A stretch of DNA of 64,000 nucleotides from Cohnella cholangitidis (GCF_014107495.1 NZ_CP041969.1:3645501-3709500), one strand, 5' to 3'. Counted from the stretch's first letter, positions 1 through 10,311 are shown. Made by a program: numbers and translations. The notes: generated from the letters alone by a model not told the origin.

Positions 1-217
1 CGTCTACCGGAGGCGAGTCTGGAACTAGCCGCTGTCGATCCAGCCAATAGGCAAACACGATTTCCGCATAACAGTTGGCCATGGCGGGATTGCTCGTCAC
101 GTAATGGGGGACCTCGTCGTTCCTCCAAGCGTCGACGCCTTTTTCGGAAAAATAGCTTTGTTGAAGATCCCAAAGCATGGACTCGGAAAGCATTTTACTG
201 GATTGCAATCGGCGCAT
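1..217 (-). CDS. Truncated gene, possible SAM-methyltransferase-like protein (N-terminus only)
   Basis: An open frame begins with ATG at 217 (minus strand) just after a consensus GGAGG and runs off the window edge, giving 72 residues. It starts 37 nt after the stop of the DUF4157 gene, so the two are probably co-transcribed. The visible part holds the motif VPHYVTSNPAMANCYAEIVF. From memory this resembles the N-terminal region of a family of uncharacterised SAM-methyltransferase-fold proteins, but the catalytic glycine-rich motif would lie outside the window, so the assignment is weak. Being next to an effector-like gene it could also be an accessory or immunity gene. That it is a real gene is well supported by the RBS and the clean frame; the function is not. 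Confidence 0.55.
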   Translation of the reverse strand, partial: MRRLQSSKMLSESMLWDLQQSYFSEKGVDAWRNDEVPHYVTSNPAMANCYAEIVFAYWLDRQRLVPDSPPVD

Positions 218-253
218 AACTCCTCCATCCAAAGGCTTGTCCCTTTTCTAATC

Positions 254-1963
254 TCAATCGTTACCGCTATCGTCGCTGCCGCGTGGACGAGCGCGTTTAG
301 GGGGCTTTCTTTTCGGGGGCGGCTGTTTCGAATCCGAATCGCTGTCGGACGACGATTCAGTTGTGTCCGAGTCGCTATCGGACGAAGATTCGGCTGTGTC
401 CGAATCGCTTCGCCTACGCTTCTGACCAAGGACGATACCTGCGGCTACGGCGCCCGCCGCATGCGCGTCCAATGCGGAATAATTGGTTTTCCCGCTGCCC
501 TCGGCTCCTTTGATACTGTGCATCAAAGCGTGGGGACCTTTGTGGTCCTTTCTGTCGTCGTTGACCAAAGAGAGGTTTCTGGATCGGACTTGTCCATCGG
601 GATAACCGAATTTGCCGCCCTTGTTGATTTTATGCTCAAGCGCCGCGGATTTTCCGTCCGAATTCGACAGATCGACCTTGCCGCTTTTAAGCCATTTTGT
701 AAGCTCGCCTTTACTTTTGGGGGATAGTCTTCTCATAACCCTTTCCTTAAATCCGGGTCCATTGTGCTCGGCTATGCGTTCAATTGCTTTTGGAACGGCG
801 GTATTGAATCTCTTGCGGTAGGCCGAATACGGGATAGGAACTTTCTTTTTCTTCGTGTCTGCCAAGGGAACGATATCGCGATGCGCCGCATGCAGGATGC
901 GATTATCCCTCACCGAAACGACGCCCGGTCTGTCCCTGTGCATAGCGCCAATATCGGCAAAGGTTCCTTGGGATATAGAGCCTCCCCTTTTTCTTTCCTT
1001 CCCCAACCGATCCGATAAGTCCTTTAAATGCTTGACTTCCTCTGATTTAATGGATTCTTTGACGGACGTAAGTCTTTCGAAATCATTCGCGATATCCTCG
1101 CTTCCCGCGCTAAGATCTTCTTCGGACGAAGAGTAATCCAGAGCCTTTGCCACATAGTCGTCGGGAGCCTTCATGAATTTGCTATGTTCTTTGGCTAGTT
1201 CTTTTCTCCGAACCTTCGTTTCTTTCGTTTCTTGTACGGCCTCGTCGTCTTCGCTCTCGGTGCCTTCATTCTCGTCGTCTTCGCGCTCGTCATCCGCTAA
1301 TCCTTCATCGGGATCGTCTACGATTCGTTCTCCCCTCTTTAATCTATATCTATCGCTTACTTCCTTGATTTTTCCGTTGGCATCCTTAATCCATTTCCCT
1401 TGGATAACTCCGGCAGCAGGTGCCACGCTTTGGACGGAAAGCGGCTGTGCCGCTTTGGTCTGCCCGGATACGGCCAGCTCGCCCATCCTATCCGCTTCCT
1501 GCTCCAACATCGAATCATCGTTAATGGACTTGCCCTTTGCCTGAAGCGTAGGCCTTACTTTGCCTTGCTTCTGCTGCACGACATGCCAAGCCTCATGGGG
1601 GAGATGCTTCTCTTGGCCCGCTCCCACATGAATGTCCGTGCCCATGGCATAAGCATGCGCCTCTATTTGCTCCGGTTTCGGGGAATTATAATGCACCTTC
1701 ACGTCATCCATGGCAATCCCGGAAAGGTTCTCGATTCCGGTCTTCAACTGATCCGGCAAGCCCGTGCGATTCTCCGGCTGTCCCGACTGCAGCATCTGGG
1801 TAACGGCGCTATTGCCGATCATGCTCTGCAACTGCAAGATTTGGGAGTGGGTCATCTGCGAATTCATTCCCGAGAACAATTCCTCATTCGACTTAGGCGA
1901 TTGATTAGGCGCGTGCGGCTTTGCATTCATCTTGCTTTCATGGGGGCGAGAGAATTTCGTCAA
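254..1963 (-). CDS. DUF4157 (HExxH) effector/toxin-like protein
   Basis: A 569-residue protein read from a TTG start preceded by AGGTG. Residues about 75-165 form a DUF4157-type domain with the zinc-binding HEAWH motif at 123-127 and a downstream EQEAD (about 155). DUF4157 is typically the N-terminal module of polymorphic toxins and of proteins linked to extracellular contractile injection systems. The middle (200-290) is highly charged and acidic. Residues about 300-500 hold an unidentified globular region, and the last 70 residues are a low-complexity Ser/Asp repeat followed by a basic Pro/Lys/Arg tail. No signal peptide is seen. I infer an effector with an unknown C-terminal activity; no known nuclease or ADP-ribosyltransferase motif is obvious. 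No injection-system structural genes are in the window. Confidence 0.75.
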   Translation of the reverse strand: MTKFSRPHESKMNAKPHAPNQSPKSNEELFSGMNSQMTHSQILQLQSMIGNSAVTQMLQSGQPENRTGLPDQLKTGIENLSGIAMDDVKVHYNSPKPEQIEAHAYAMGTDIHVGAGQEKHLPHEAWHVVQQKQGKVRPTLQAKGKSINDDSMLEQEADRMGELAVSGQTKAAQPLSVQSVAPAAGVIQGKWIKDANGKIKEVSDRYRLKRGERIVDDPDEGLADDEREDDENEGTESEDDEAVQETKETKVRRKELAKEHSKFMKAPDDYVAKALDYSSSEEDLSAGSEDIANDFERLTSVKESIKSEEVKHLKDLSDRLGKERKRGGSISQGTFADIGAMHRDRPGVVSVRDNRILHAAHRDIVPLADTKKKKVPIPYSAYRKRFNTAVPKAIERIAEHNGPGFKERVMRRLSPKSKGELTKWLKSGKVDLSNSDGKSAALEHKINKGGKFGYPDGQVRSRNLSLVNDDRKDHKGPHALMHSIKGAEGSGKTNYSALDAHAAGAVAAGIVLGQKRRRSDSDTAESSSDSDSDTTESSSDSDSDSKQPPPKRKPPKRARPRGSDDSGND

Positions 1964-2452
1964 TATCCTGCACCTGCTTTAATAGAATGAGAGCTTGAAC
2001 AAAAAGCGGTTAAATTTACTATTTCTTCATTCGTGGCTTGAAGTCCTTTTCAAGCATTCGAAGAAGATACAGGGTTGCAAATATGACTTTTAATGACCTG
2101 GTCATCCGCTTTTCTTAAGCCGAACGGTTCGGAGGAGCATTTCTATTGAATTGCCGCCACGATTCGGACATTACGTCTATGCACATCGATGACAGTTCCG
2201 ATGACGGGAGTAACTGTCTTCGTGACAATGGGGACGGCTAGTATAAAAATGCTGCAGCGTCTGCATCCCGACTTTCGGACGAGCACGCCAAGCCGACAAG
2301 AAAGTTTTCGTAAGAGTCGGGGGAAGACGGAATAACTTGCCGGGTGGATCGGTCAATCGCGGAAGGAGAGAGAGCTAGCCTCAACACTATTAATAAGGTT
2401 TTTTCATATGCCATTTATCGTGACGGTTTGCTAATTGAGAGGAGATTTCATA
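1964..2452. other. Intergenic region between effector and GH9 gene
   Basis: About 490 nt without a convincing gene. It must hold the divergent promoters of the DUF4157 gene and the GH9 gene. I see an inverted repeat GACAGTT/AACTGTC at 2191-2217 and a TATAAA box near 2240, but no well-spaced -35/-10 pair. Confidence 0.4.
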
Positions 2453-5400
2453 GTGATAATCAGAAGAAATATATGGCTGTCCCTGATCTGTATATGTATG
2501 TGTGTCGGAAGCTGGCCTGTATCGACAGCTAATGCGGCCATACCGGGCGCGACGGTGCAAAAATATATTATGGTAGACCAATTCGGCTACAGACCGAACG
2601 ACGACAAGGTTGCCGTCCTCGTTGACCCGCAGGTCGGCTATAATGCGAGCGACTCTTATACGCCCGGCAGCACTCTGCAAGTAAGGAGAGCGTCCGACGA
2701 CGCAGTCGTGTTCGCCGGAGCGCCGCAGATCTGGAATCAGGGAGCGACGCAAGAGAAGTCGGGCGACAGGGGCTGGTGGTTCGACTTTTCCTCGGTAACG
2801 ACCGAGGGAGACTACTACATCTACGATGTGGAAGGCAATTTCAAATCCTACGAATTCAAAATCGCGGCCGACGTGTACAAGGAAGTGCTGAAAGCGGCGA
2901 TCAAAACATTCTATTACCAAAGAATCGGCACCCCGCATCTGGCGGAGCATGCCGGAGCGGCGTTCGCCGATGGTCCCGCATTTGTAGGGCCTCATCAGGA
3001 CATGCAGGCAAGAAACGTGTTCGATCGCAACAATCCCGCGACGGAAAGGGATCTGTCCGGCGGCTGGATGGATGCCGGCGACTTCAACAAATACCCGACC
3101 TTTACGGCGCAGCCGATCAACGAACTGCTGTCGGCCTATGAACAAAATCCGGACATCTTCACCGACGACTACAACATCCCCGAATCCGGCAACGGTATTC
3201 CCGATGTGCTCGACGAAGTGAAATGGGAACTGGATTGGCTCAAGAAGATGCAGGAAAGCGACGGCGGCGTGCTCATGAAGATGGGCGTTCCGGGTGATGG
3301 TAAAATCGGGGAGTTTAATAATCCGCCGAGCACGAGTACAATTTATCGGTATTACTTGCCGAAATCATCCGCCTCAACGATTGTCACGGCGCTGAACTTC
3401 GCGCACGCGGCAAATACGCTCCAGAATTTCCCTACGCTACAGTCTTATGCGGCCGATCTGAAAGAGCGCGCCATCAAGGCATTCAATTGGTATCAAACGA
3501 ATCCCAAGACTGAAAATGCCGATCATTACGAGATCGAAGCCGGGCCTTCCGATGTTCCGCTAGCCCAACAGGCGCAGGTGGCAACGGTTGCGGCCGCGTA
3601 CTTGTTCGCGCTGACGGGCGACCAGACCTATCACACGTATTTTAAAAACAACTACGGCACCACTTGGCCAATGTCCGACGCTTATTGGGGTTTGTACTAC
3701 GGCGAGCAGGCCGATGGCGTAATGTTCTATACGACGCTGCCGAACGCGGATCCCGCGGTCAAAGCCCATATTCTGGAGCGGCGCGATCTGCACGATTTCT
3801 CCCAGGAGTTCACGGACAATGACGATCTGTATCGTTCCTTTGTGCCGGACTTCTCGTATCACTGGGGCAGTCTGCAGGTGAGAGCGCGATCGGGTGCCTC
3901 ATCTTACGATTTCGTCCAATACGACATTAATCCGCAGAAACGCGCCAACTTTGACAAGAAAGCGCAAAACGTACTGCATTACTTCCATGGCGTTAACCCG
4001 CTGGGTCTCACTTACCTGACCAATATGGAAGAGTACGGCGCGGAAAATCCGATCAAACAAATTTACCACGAATGGTTCTCCCACGGTTCGCAGTGGGACT
4101 ATGCGCCTCCAGGGTTTGTTCCAGGTGGGCCGAGCGAGCAATACAGCGGCACGGAATTCCCGCCTAGAGACCAACCGGCGCAAAAAATGTATAAAGATTG
4201 GAACGGTACCGACGACCCTTGGCATAATGACAAGGCCTGGGAAATTACCGAGAATGGGATCTATTATCAAGCCGCCTATGTGAAGCTCCTAGCCAAATTC
4301 GTCACGGCTCCGCCGGCGCCGACCGAGCCTCCGGGCGTTCCGGTTGGCGTAGTGGCTGCGGCTACCGGTACGACGTCCATTAAAGTAAATTGGACTAAGC
4401 CTACGGGAGCCACCGGCTACGATATCGAAGTGGACGGCGTCGCGCAAAATAACGGACCGGCTCTGGCGCTCGAGCATACCGGATTAGCTCCGGGCTCCAC
4501 GCATAGCTACAGAGTAAGGGCCAAAAATAACCTTGGAACAAGCGAATGGAGCGCTCCGGTAACGGCCGTAACCGAAGTGCCTCCGCTGCCGCCCGAAGCT
4601 CCGGTCGGCCTAAATGCGGCGGCAACGAGTGCCTTCGACATTGCCGTTAATTGGGACGCTTCCGCGAGAGCGACGTCTTATGATATCGAGGTAGATGGAA
4701 CCATCGTAGTTAACGGCGCGCTGACTTCCTACGCGCATACCGGAATTGCCTCGACTTCCACCCACAGCTACAGGGTGCGTGCGACGAACAGCGGCGGCAC
4801 GAGCGAGTGGAGCGCAGTAGTATCGGCGACCACGCCGCAGGCGCCTCCGACCAGTGTTATCGATGTGTCGCATAATGGAACGCAAGGCTATACGTTCGGG
4901 CAATCCTCCGATCAGGTCACGAGATACGAGACCTTCGTCGCGAGTCCCTACCCTGAGCTGACGGGAGTCGAAGTCAAGATCAGAAAGGGCGGATCTCCGG
5001 GCAATGTGACGGTCGAACTGTACGAGACAATCGACAATAAACCGACAGGCAGCGCGCTGGCATCCGCAACGATTGCTGCCGGCTCCGTGACGGAAGACTA
5101 TCAAGTCTTATCCGCCGCGCTGAAGTACAGCGGTCTGCAGTACGGCAAAAAGTACGCCATCGTGCTTGGGCAGACGAATCCGGGTGTTGGCGGAGGGTAC
5201 GAATGGCTTGCCGGCACGGACGTGAACAGCGGCTTTGAATTCGGAAAATATACAGGTTCTTCCTATGTTGACGAATCCCACATCGGCGACGGCTGGATGA
5301 AGCTATATGTGGCACTGAGCTCGGACCCTCAGCCGCAGCCTCCGGCCGTACCGGCGGGCGTAACAGCCGGCGCTGCGAGTAATTCGTCGATCGCGCTGAG

Positions 5401-6067
5401 CTGGGCTGCCGTAACGGGCGCCACCGGCTATGAAATAGAGATCGATGGATCGTCCGCCTACGTGAGTACGACGAATACGTCCTACGTTCATGACGGATTG
5501 GCCGCAGGAACTTCCCATACGTATAAGGTAAGAGCCACGAACAGCGCGGGTACTAGCGGTTGGAGCGCTTTCGTGACGGCGACGACCGGGCAAGCTTCAT
5601 CCTCCGTTATCGATCTTTCCCACAACGGGACGGACGGTTATACTTTCGGCGAAAAGCAGGATCAGATTAAGAGATGGCAGACGTTCGCGGCCAATGCCAA
5701 TAGCAAACTGTCCAAGGTAGAGTTGAAGTTAAGGAAATTCAATAACGCAAGCAACCTGACCGTGAGCTTGTATGCGACGGAAGACAACAAGCCGACAGGT
5801 TCGGCGCTGGCGACGGCTACGGTCAAGTCCGCTTCGGTAAGCGAGGATTTTGCCGTCGTGAGCGTGCCGCTGGCCTATAGCGGTTTAACGAACGGGACCG
5901 TATACGCGATCGTATTGGGTCAATCCACTAACTCGGACTTCTCCAATTACGAGTGGTGCACGTCCGAGGTGAGCGCCAGCCTGAAGTACGGCAAATACAG
6001 CGGCGGGAAATGGATCGACGAGTCCGGTATCGGAGACGGCTGGCTGAAGGCGTATGTAGGTCAGTAA
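2453..6067 (+). CDS. Secreted GH9 family glycoside hydrolase (cellulase-type) with FN3 modules
   Basis: A 1,204-residue extracellular enzyme. The GTG at 2453 is preferred over the upstream TTG at 2435 because GAGAGGAG lies 9 nt before it, and it gives a clean signal peptide ending near ANA-AIPG (28). An N-terminal Ig-like CelD_N domain (about 35-125) is followed by the GH9 (alpha/alpha)6 domain (about 130-610). The DAGD motif at 207-210 carries the expected catalytic base, and Glu600 (TENG) is the expected acid. The C-terminal part holds three fibronectin-III domains (about 626-712, 716-800, 963-1048) and two copies of an unrecognised module of about 155 residues beginning with SVIDxSHNG (801-957 and 1051-1204), probably sugar-binding. 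Likely role: endo-acting hydrolysis of beta-glucan outside the cell. Exact substrate unknown. Confidence 0.9.
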   Translation: MIIRRNIWLSLICICMCVGSWPVSTANAAIPGATVQKYIMVDQFGYRPNDDKVAVLVDPQVGYNASDSYTPGSTLQVRRASDDAVVFAGAPQIWNQGATQEKSGDRGWWFDFSSVTTEGDYYIYDVEGNFKSYEFKIAADVYKEVLKAAIKTFYYQRIGTPHLAEHAGAAFADGPAFVGPHQDMQARNVFDRNNPATERDLSGGWMDAGDFNKYPTFTAQPINELLSAYEQNPDIFTDDYNIPESGNGIPDVLDEVKWELDWLKKMQESDGGVLMKMGVPGDGKIGEFNNPPSTSTIYRYYLPKSSASTIVTALNFAHAANTLQNFPTLQSYAADLKERAIKAFNWYQTNPKTENADHYEIEAGPSDVPLAQQAQVATVAAAYLFALTGDQTYHTYFKNNYGTTWPMSDAYWGLYYGEQADGVMFYTTLPNADPAVKAHILERRDLHDFSQEFTDNDDLYRSFVPDFSYHWGSLQVRARSGASSYDFVQYDINPQKRANFDKKAQNVLHYFHGVNPLGLTYLTNMEEYGAENPIKQIYHEWFSHGSQWDYAPPGFVPGGPSEQYSGTEFPPRDQPAQKMYKDWNGTDDPWHNDKAWEITENGIYYQAAYVKLLAKFVTAPPAPTEPPGVPVGVVAAATGTTSIKVNWTKPTGATGYDIEVDGVAQNNGPALALEHTGLAPGSTHSYRVRAKNNLGTSEWSAPVTAVTEVPPLPPEAPVGLNAAATSAFDIAVNWDASARATSYDIEVDGTIVVNGALTSYAHTGIASTSTHSYRVRATNSGGTSEWSAVVSATTPQAPPTSVIDVSHNGTQGYTFGQSSDQVTRYETFVASPYPELTGVEVKIRKGGSPGNVTVELYETIDNKPTGSALASATIAAGSVTEDYQVLSAALKYSGLQYGKKYAIVLGQTNPGVGGGYEWLAGTDVNSGFEFGKYTGSSYVDESHIGDGWMKLYVALSSDPQPQPPAVPAGVTAGAASNSSIALSWAAVTGATGYEIEIDGSSAYVSTTNTSYVHDGLAAGTSHTYKVRATNSAGTSGWSAFVTATTGQASSSVIDLSHNGTDGYTFGEKQDQIKRWQTFAANANSKLSKVELKLRKFNNASNLTVSLYATEDNKPTGSALATATVKSASVSEDFAVVSVPLAYSGLTNGTVYAIVLGQSTNSDFSNYEWCTSEVSASLKYGKYSGGKWIDESGIGDGWLKAYVGQ

Positions 6068-6096
6068 CCGGCTGTTCAGCTAATAAATGGTCATCG

Positions 6097-6133
6097 CAAA
6101 GCCCCCTCTTTCTACTGGGAAGAGGGGGCTTTG
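6097..6133. terminator. Bidirectional intrinsic terminator
   Basis: Near-perfect stem CAAAGCCCCCTCTT / AAGAGGGGGCTTTG lies between the convergent GH9 and SEC-C genes, with T-rich flanks on both strands. Confidence 0.85.
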
Positions 6134-6162
6134 TCTATATCCAATGTGCATGATGGCGCTAG

Positions 6163-7551
6163 TTATCGAGGGTTCTTTCCCTCAGGAAGAAGCTGAAGCA
6201 ATTCCGGACGAATCAACCAAAGATGGCGATGAATCTGGGCATATACGATAGCTTCCGGATCGTCTCCGTAGCCGATATATTCAGGCATTTCGCGAGGAAG
6301 CCGTTTCTTGCCTTGCAAATAAGCAGAAACGTAAGGATTATGTGCAACGGCCTTCTTGATGAGCGGGGACAGCTTCGATGATTTGCCGTTCATGCCGTAT
6401 TCGACAAGGATTCGATTATAATTGAAGGCCGCGCTTTCATCTACATCGAATTGCTTAATCAACGCGGCAGCATCTTTCCACTCCAGCGTCTCGATATAAG
6501 CGGACAGAAGCAGCTCGCGTACGCCTTGATTATCGTTAGGATTAAGCTCCAGCAGCTCGCGATAATGTTTTATGGCTTCCGTTAGATTCCCCATCTCGGC
6601 GCAAGCTTCGGCATAGCCTTTCTTTGCTCTCATATAAGGCCGAGTCGGTAAGTATCCCCAGAAATGTCCCTTGTTCTCCTTAAAAAAGGCTTCACCGAGA
6701 TGTTTCTCCCCGACCATCATCCCTTGTTTGTAATAAAAGGCCATATCTTTAGGCGTAGCGGCCGCACTTTCGGCGAGTATGTTGTACGCATCGACGCTGT
6801 TGGGATCAAGGAGGAGCGCTTCCTGCGCGAGCTTGATCCGTTGTTTCGGATTAGGCTCGTCCCATGCCGCATAGAGAATTTCCGCGGCTTGCTCTAGCTT
6901 GCCGGGACTTTTACGTTTGGCGGTTCCTTTAGGTTGTTGCGTAGTCATCATATTTTGAACAAATGCATTTGCTTCCTCTATGGTGCCGAAATTTTGTTCT
7001 TCCAGCAGTGCGTGGACGCGCAGCATCTCTTGCTCCATCTTCATCCGTGACTGGGGGTCGGCAGAAGCATTCGGGCCTGACGGAGAAATCGGAAACTCGG
7101 ATAGATGTTCATCTAGATAATCGAAAATCTGATTAGCACGTTGCGATAGCGTCCCGACCGATACCCCATATTTGTCTGCCAGCGAGCTTTGAGTGATTTC
7201 ATATCCATATACTTGGCCGAGGATATACTCCAGCGCTGCAGGGTACACGCCGATTTTTTTGGCGATCGGAACAATCGCGGTGGCATAATCATGCCACATT
7301 CGGATAACGGCGACGATTTCCCTATTTTCATACAAGTCATAGGTATTATTAAAGAAGTATATAGCAATTTGCTTATGCAGCTCATTAGCCCAAGTAAGCT
7401 CGGTTTCAATAATGTCTAGAGGCGTCATTGGTTTTGGATTAGGTTGAGTCAACCGAGTGACATTACCTGCTTCGTCCTTACTCAAACAGCATTTTTTGTA
7501 TTTCAGGCCGCTGCCGCAATGGCATGGGTCGTTTCTGCCTAATTTTTGCAT
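6163..7551 (-). CDS. SEC-C motif and TPR-repeat protein
   Basis: A 462-residue cytoplasmic protein. The start at 7551 is chosen because GGAGG lies 8-9 nt upstream, and it places the SEC-C zinc motif (GRNDPCHCGSG...KKCC) at residues 4-21, the usual position in this family. Residues about 120-170 contain a helix-turn-helix-like segment (SLADKYGVSVGTLSQRANQI), and the C-terminal half is tetratricopeptide-like (LLLDPNSVDAYNILAE, HYRELLELNPND). SEC-C motifs bind zinc and mediate protein contacts; the cellular role of such TPR hybrids is unknown. It is a single-gene unit facing the GH9 gene and divergent from the chemoreceptor. Confidence 0.8.
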   Translation of the reverse strand: MQKLGRNDPCHCGSGLKYKKCCLSKDEAGNVTRLTQPNPKPMTPLDIIETELTWANELHKQIAIYFFNNTYDLYENREIVAVIRMWHDYATAIVPIAKKIGVYPAALEYILGQVYGYEITQSSLADKYGVSVGTLSQRANQIFDYLDEHLSEFPISPSGPNASADPQSRMKMEQEMLRVHALLEEQNFGTIEEANAFVQNMMTTQQPKGTAKRKSPGKLEQAAEILYAAWDEPNPKQRIKLAQEALLLDPNSVDAYNILAESAAATPKDMAFYYKQGMMVGEKHLGEAFFKENKGHFWGYLPTRPYMRAKKGYAEACAEMGNLTEAIKHYRELLELNPNDNQGVRELLLSAYIETLEWKDAAALIKQFDVDESAAFNYNRILVEYGMNGKSSKLSPLIKKAVAHNPYVSAYLQGKKRLPREMPEYIGYGDDPEAIVYAQIHRHLWLIRPELLQLLPEGKNPR

Positions 7552-7742
7552 TATGCTAAGCCTCCGCAAATTCAAGAATAACTTAATTATTGACTATTGA
7601 TCGTATCTTGTCTAATAAAGTTGTTTTGAATATTGACGCAAATACCGAGAAGGAGAACCCAAGATCCCTGTCGAATCAATAGGAAAAAAGTCATTTTGTT
7701 GCACGATATTCGGCAAACCACATCCAAAGGGGAACTGACAAC

Positions 7743-9497
7743 ATGTTTGGACTTAGAAGCCGCTTGGTATTAAAGCTATCCGTTACGATTCTGGCGATAC
7801 TTATTATCCTGTCAACGACCCTAATATATATGCAAGTTCAGAACACTAAACAGGCAAGCGAAGAAGCGATTGGCAAGTTCAGTATTCATACAGCGGAGGC
7901 CTATGCAGGGCAATTCGATTTGAAGGCCTATGGAACGTTTCTGCAAGATGTCCAAGAGAACGACCTCTATTGGAACATTCGCGAGGAGCTGAATCGTTAC
8001 CGGGAACAGATCGGCGCGGTGTATGTGTATACGGTGCAAATCGACGACAAAGGGCAGCCGATTATCCTGATCGACGGGCAGCCCAAAGGATCGGATTCGG
8101 CGTCGCCGATCGGCGAAGTGACCGACATGCCGAAGGAAGCGGTAGAAGCGATTATGAAGGGGCAGTCTGCCAAATCGGGCGTTATCGAGAACCCGGAATA
8201 TGGCGATTACATCTCGTCCTATGCGCCTCTGCGCAACTCGGCGGGAGAAGTCATCGGGGCGCTCGGAATCGATACGGACGTATCCGTTTCCAAGCAGATC
8301 TATAAGGACGTTATTCAACAAAGTACGCCGGTATTCGTCGTCATGGGAATTCTGGTGCTCGTCTTCTTCCTTCTGATTGTGTGGTTCATGTCCCGTGCTT
8401 TGCGGCCGTTAGGGATTATCGTGCACGGCGCGGAAGCCATAGCCCGCGGGGACGTAGCGGAAGCGAAAAGACATATGAATGCTAAGCAAGTCGCTTCGAA
8501 AGACGAAATCGGGCAAGTGTACTCCGCTATGACCAAGATGATCGAGAGACTGGGCGTCACGCTCGGGGACGTTACTCAGGATATGAAGGCGACGACGCAC
8601 AACCTTGTTCAATCTACCGATCAGTTTAGCTCGGAGGCGGAACAGTTGGTGAGCCTGAACGTAAAGCTTGAGCAATCGATAACCGAGCTGGCGGAAGGAG
8701 CGCAACATCAACGTCAAGGCGCGGAGGACAGCGCCAAATCGATGGAGGAGATCACGCTTGCTATTCAACGCGTCGCGGAAGCTTCCTCCGAAGTATCGAA
8801 AGCTTCGCTTGAGGCGTTGGAAATCGCGGACGAAGGCAAAAATTCCATTCATCGCCTGAGAGAGCAAGTGGCGACGATGTCGGATGTCGCGTCCCAGACG
8901 GCCAACTCCGTACAGGTTCTCAACTCCTATATGAAGGAGATCGAACCGGTACTGCTATCGATAACGGACGTCGCCGACCAAACGAAGCTGCTGGCGCTGA
9001 ATGCCTCCATCGAAGCGGCGAGGGCGGGAGAGCAAGGAGCGGGCTTCGCTGTCGTAGCCGGAGAAGTGCGCAAGCTTGCCGAAGCATCTTCCGTGTCCGC
9101 GCAGCACATCACTTCCCTTCTTAAGCAAATTCATCAGGAATCCGCTCATATCGGCGAGAGAATGTCGGTGGGAAGCGATGAGATGGTCAAGGGAACCGAG
9201 CTGTCCGGTCAAGCGGAATCGCTGTTTAACCACACGATCGATCGGTTCGTTATCGTGAACAACGGGATTCAGGAAATATCCGCCGGAGCGGAGGAGGTTC
9301 TGGCCGGTTCCGAGGAAGTTGCCGCATCGGTAGAGCAGATCTCCCAGATTTCCGTACAAGCCGCGGAGAATACGGCATCCATTCAGAAGATGTCCGTCGA
9401 GCAACTGGAAGCGGCGAAGAGAATAGCGGACACGACCGAGCAGTTAAAGCAGAGGAGCGAGGGTCTGGAAGCAGCGGTAGAGAAGTTCAAGCTCTAA
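7743..9497 (+). CDS. Methyl-accepting chemotaxis protein
   Basis: A 584-residue transmembrane chemoreceptor. The ATG is preceded by AAGGGGA. It has TM1 at about 10-30, an extracytoplasmic sensor domain (about 35-190), TM2 at about 194-216, a HAMP domain (about 215-270), and a long coiled-coil signalling domain. The highly conserved hairpin tip that contacts CheA/CheW is clear ([20 protein letters not shown]). The sensor is probably a single Cache-type domain; the ligand cannot be read from the sequence. No che genes are adjacent, so it is an orphan receptor feeding a chemotaxis pathway encoded elsewhere. Confidence 0.93.
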   Translation: MFGLRSRLVLKLSVTILAILIILSTTLIYMQVQNTKQASEEAIGKFSIHTAEAYAGQFDLKAYGTFLQDVQENDLYWNIREELNRYREQIGAVYVYTVQIDDKGQPIILIDGQPKGSDSASPIGEVTDMPKEAVEAIMKGQSAKSGVIENPEYGDYISSYAPLRNSAGEVIGALGIDTDVSVSKQIYKDVIQQSTPVFVVMGILVLVFFLLIVWFMSRALRPLGIIVHGAEAIARGDVAEAKRHMNAKQVASKDEIGQVYSAMTKMIERLGVTLGDVTQDMKATTHNLVQSTDQFSSEAEQLVSLNVKLEQSITELAEGAQHQRQGAEDSAKSMEEITLAIQRVAEASSEVSKASLEALEIADEGKNSIHRLREQVATMSDVASQTANSVQVLNSYMKEIEPVLLSITDVADQTKLLALNASIEAARAGEQGAGFAVVAGEVRKLAEASSVSAQHITSLLKQIHQESAHIGERMSVGSDEMVKGTELSGQAESLFNHTIDRFVIVNNGIQEISAGAEEVLAGSEEVAASVEQISQISVQAAENTASIQKMSVEQLEAAKRIADTTEQLKQRSEGLEAAVEKFKL

Positions 9498-9521
9498 GCA
9501 AGCGTGAGGAGACCGATCTAT

Positions 9522-10289
9522 TTGGACATAGTATCTTTACTTGAAATTTATGATCGAGCGTTTAGCCAATGCAAGGGCACGCATCAAGATAAAGCCAAGG
9601 CAGCCAGCGACGCTGTCTTGGCTTGCTTCCTTCAACATGCCCCTGAAGCAGAGAGCCTGCATGATGAAGTCTCCCAAAACGTTACTCGTTACGGGAAAGT
9701 CCTTCATTTTGACGTCAGTACGACTAACGATGTGAATTACACGGCGTTTACGAACGAATACAATAAAGATATTACGATCAAAATAAAACCGAGTGTACAA
9801 CCCGACGAAATGAATTCCATCTTCATTCATGAACTCGGAGAAGCGGATTATATCGCTCGCGGTTTGCCGGATATTATCGACCACAGGGATCGGGAGATCG
9901 TACGCGGAAGGTTAATAGAGCTATTTAGCCATCCGCATGCTCTATCTTTAACCAAGATTCATCAATTAGATCCAATAGAACTAGCCATGAGAACTTCCAG
10001 GGCTACAACGTGGATAACCCATGGCTACGTTAAAGAATATCACTACAAGTGGTTTATCGTTCTTATGTTGTCATGGGCAATCGTGTCATTCCCGTCGCTG
10101 CTCCCTATTAGAGAAGAGCTTGATGGTTACCTCGAGCATAAAGAGTTCGTTGATCAGATCGTAAGCATCTGCAACGCTACGAATACGATGGGAACTAAGC
10201 ATGAGGTCGAGATCGCGATGCAAGAGGTTATTCGAATTCTGGAGTCGTTAGGGATGGAAGGCATAGAGATGAAGAAGAATAGTGGTTGA
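9522..10289 (+). CDS. Hypothetical protein
   Basis: About 255 residues. The TTG at 9522 is preferred to the GTG at 9504 because GAGGAG (9506-9511) is correctly spaced before it. It begins 24 nt after the chemoreceptor stop, so it may share that transcript. I do not recognise a family. It has an HELGEADY segment near residue 106, which looks like part of a zinc-protease helix but lacks the second histidine of HExxH. A hydrophobic stretch (WFIVLMLSWAIVSFPSLLPI, about 180-200) could be one membrane segment. Cytoplasmic or membrane-anchored; function unknown. Confidence 0.65.
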   Translation: MDIVSLLEIYDRAFSQCKGTHQDKAKAASDAVLACFLQHAPEAESLHDEVSQNVTRYGKVLHFDVSTTNDVNYTAFTNEYNKDITIKIKPSVQPDEMNSIFIHELGEADYIARGLPDIIDHRDREIVRGRLIELFSHPHALSLTKIHQLDPIELAMRTSRATTWITHGYVKEYHYKWFIVLMLSWAIVSFPSLLPIREELDGYLEHKEFVDQIVSICNATNTMGTKHEVEIAMQEVIRILESLGMEGIEMKKNSG

Positions 10290-10311
10290 ACGACAAGAAG
10301 GAGCGGTTAAG

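Noticed and set aside
104..1990. Plus-strand frames opposite the DUF4157 gene
   Set aside because: Shadows of the minus-strand gene; the DUF4157 motif and RBS support the minus strand.
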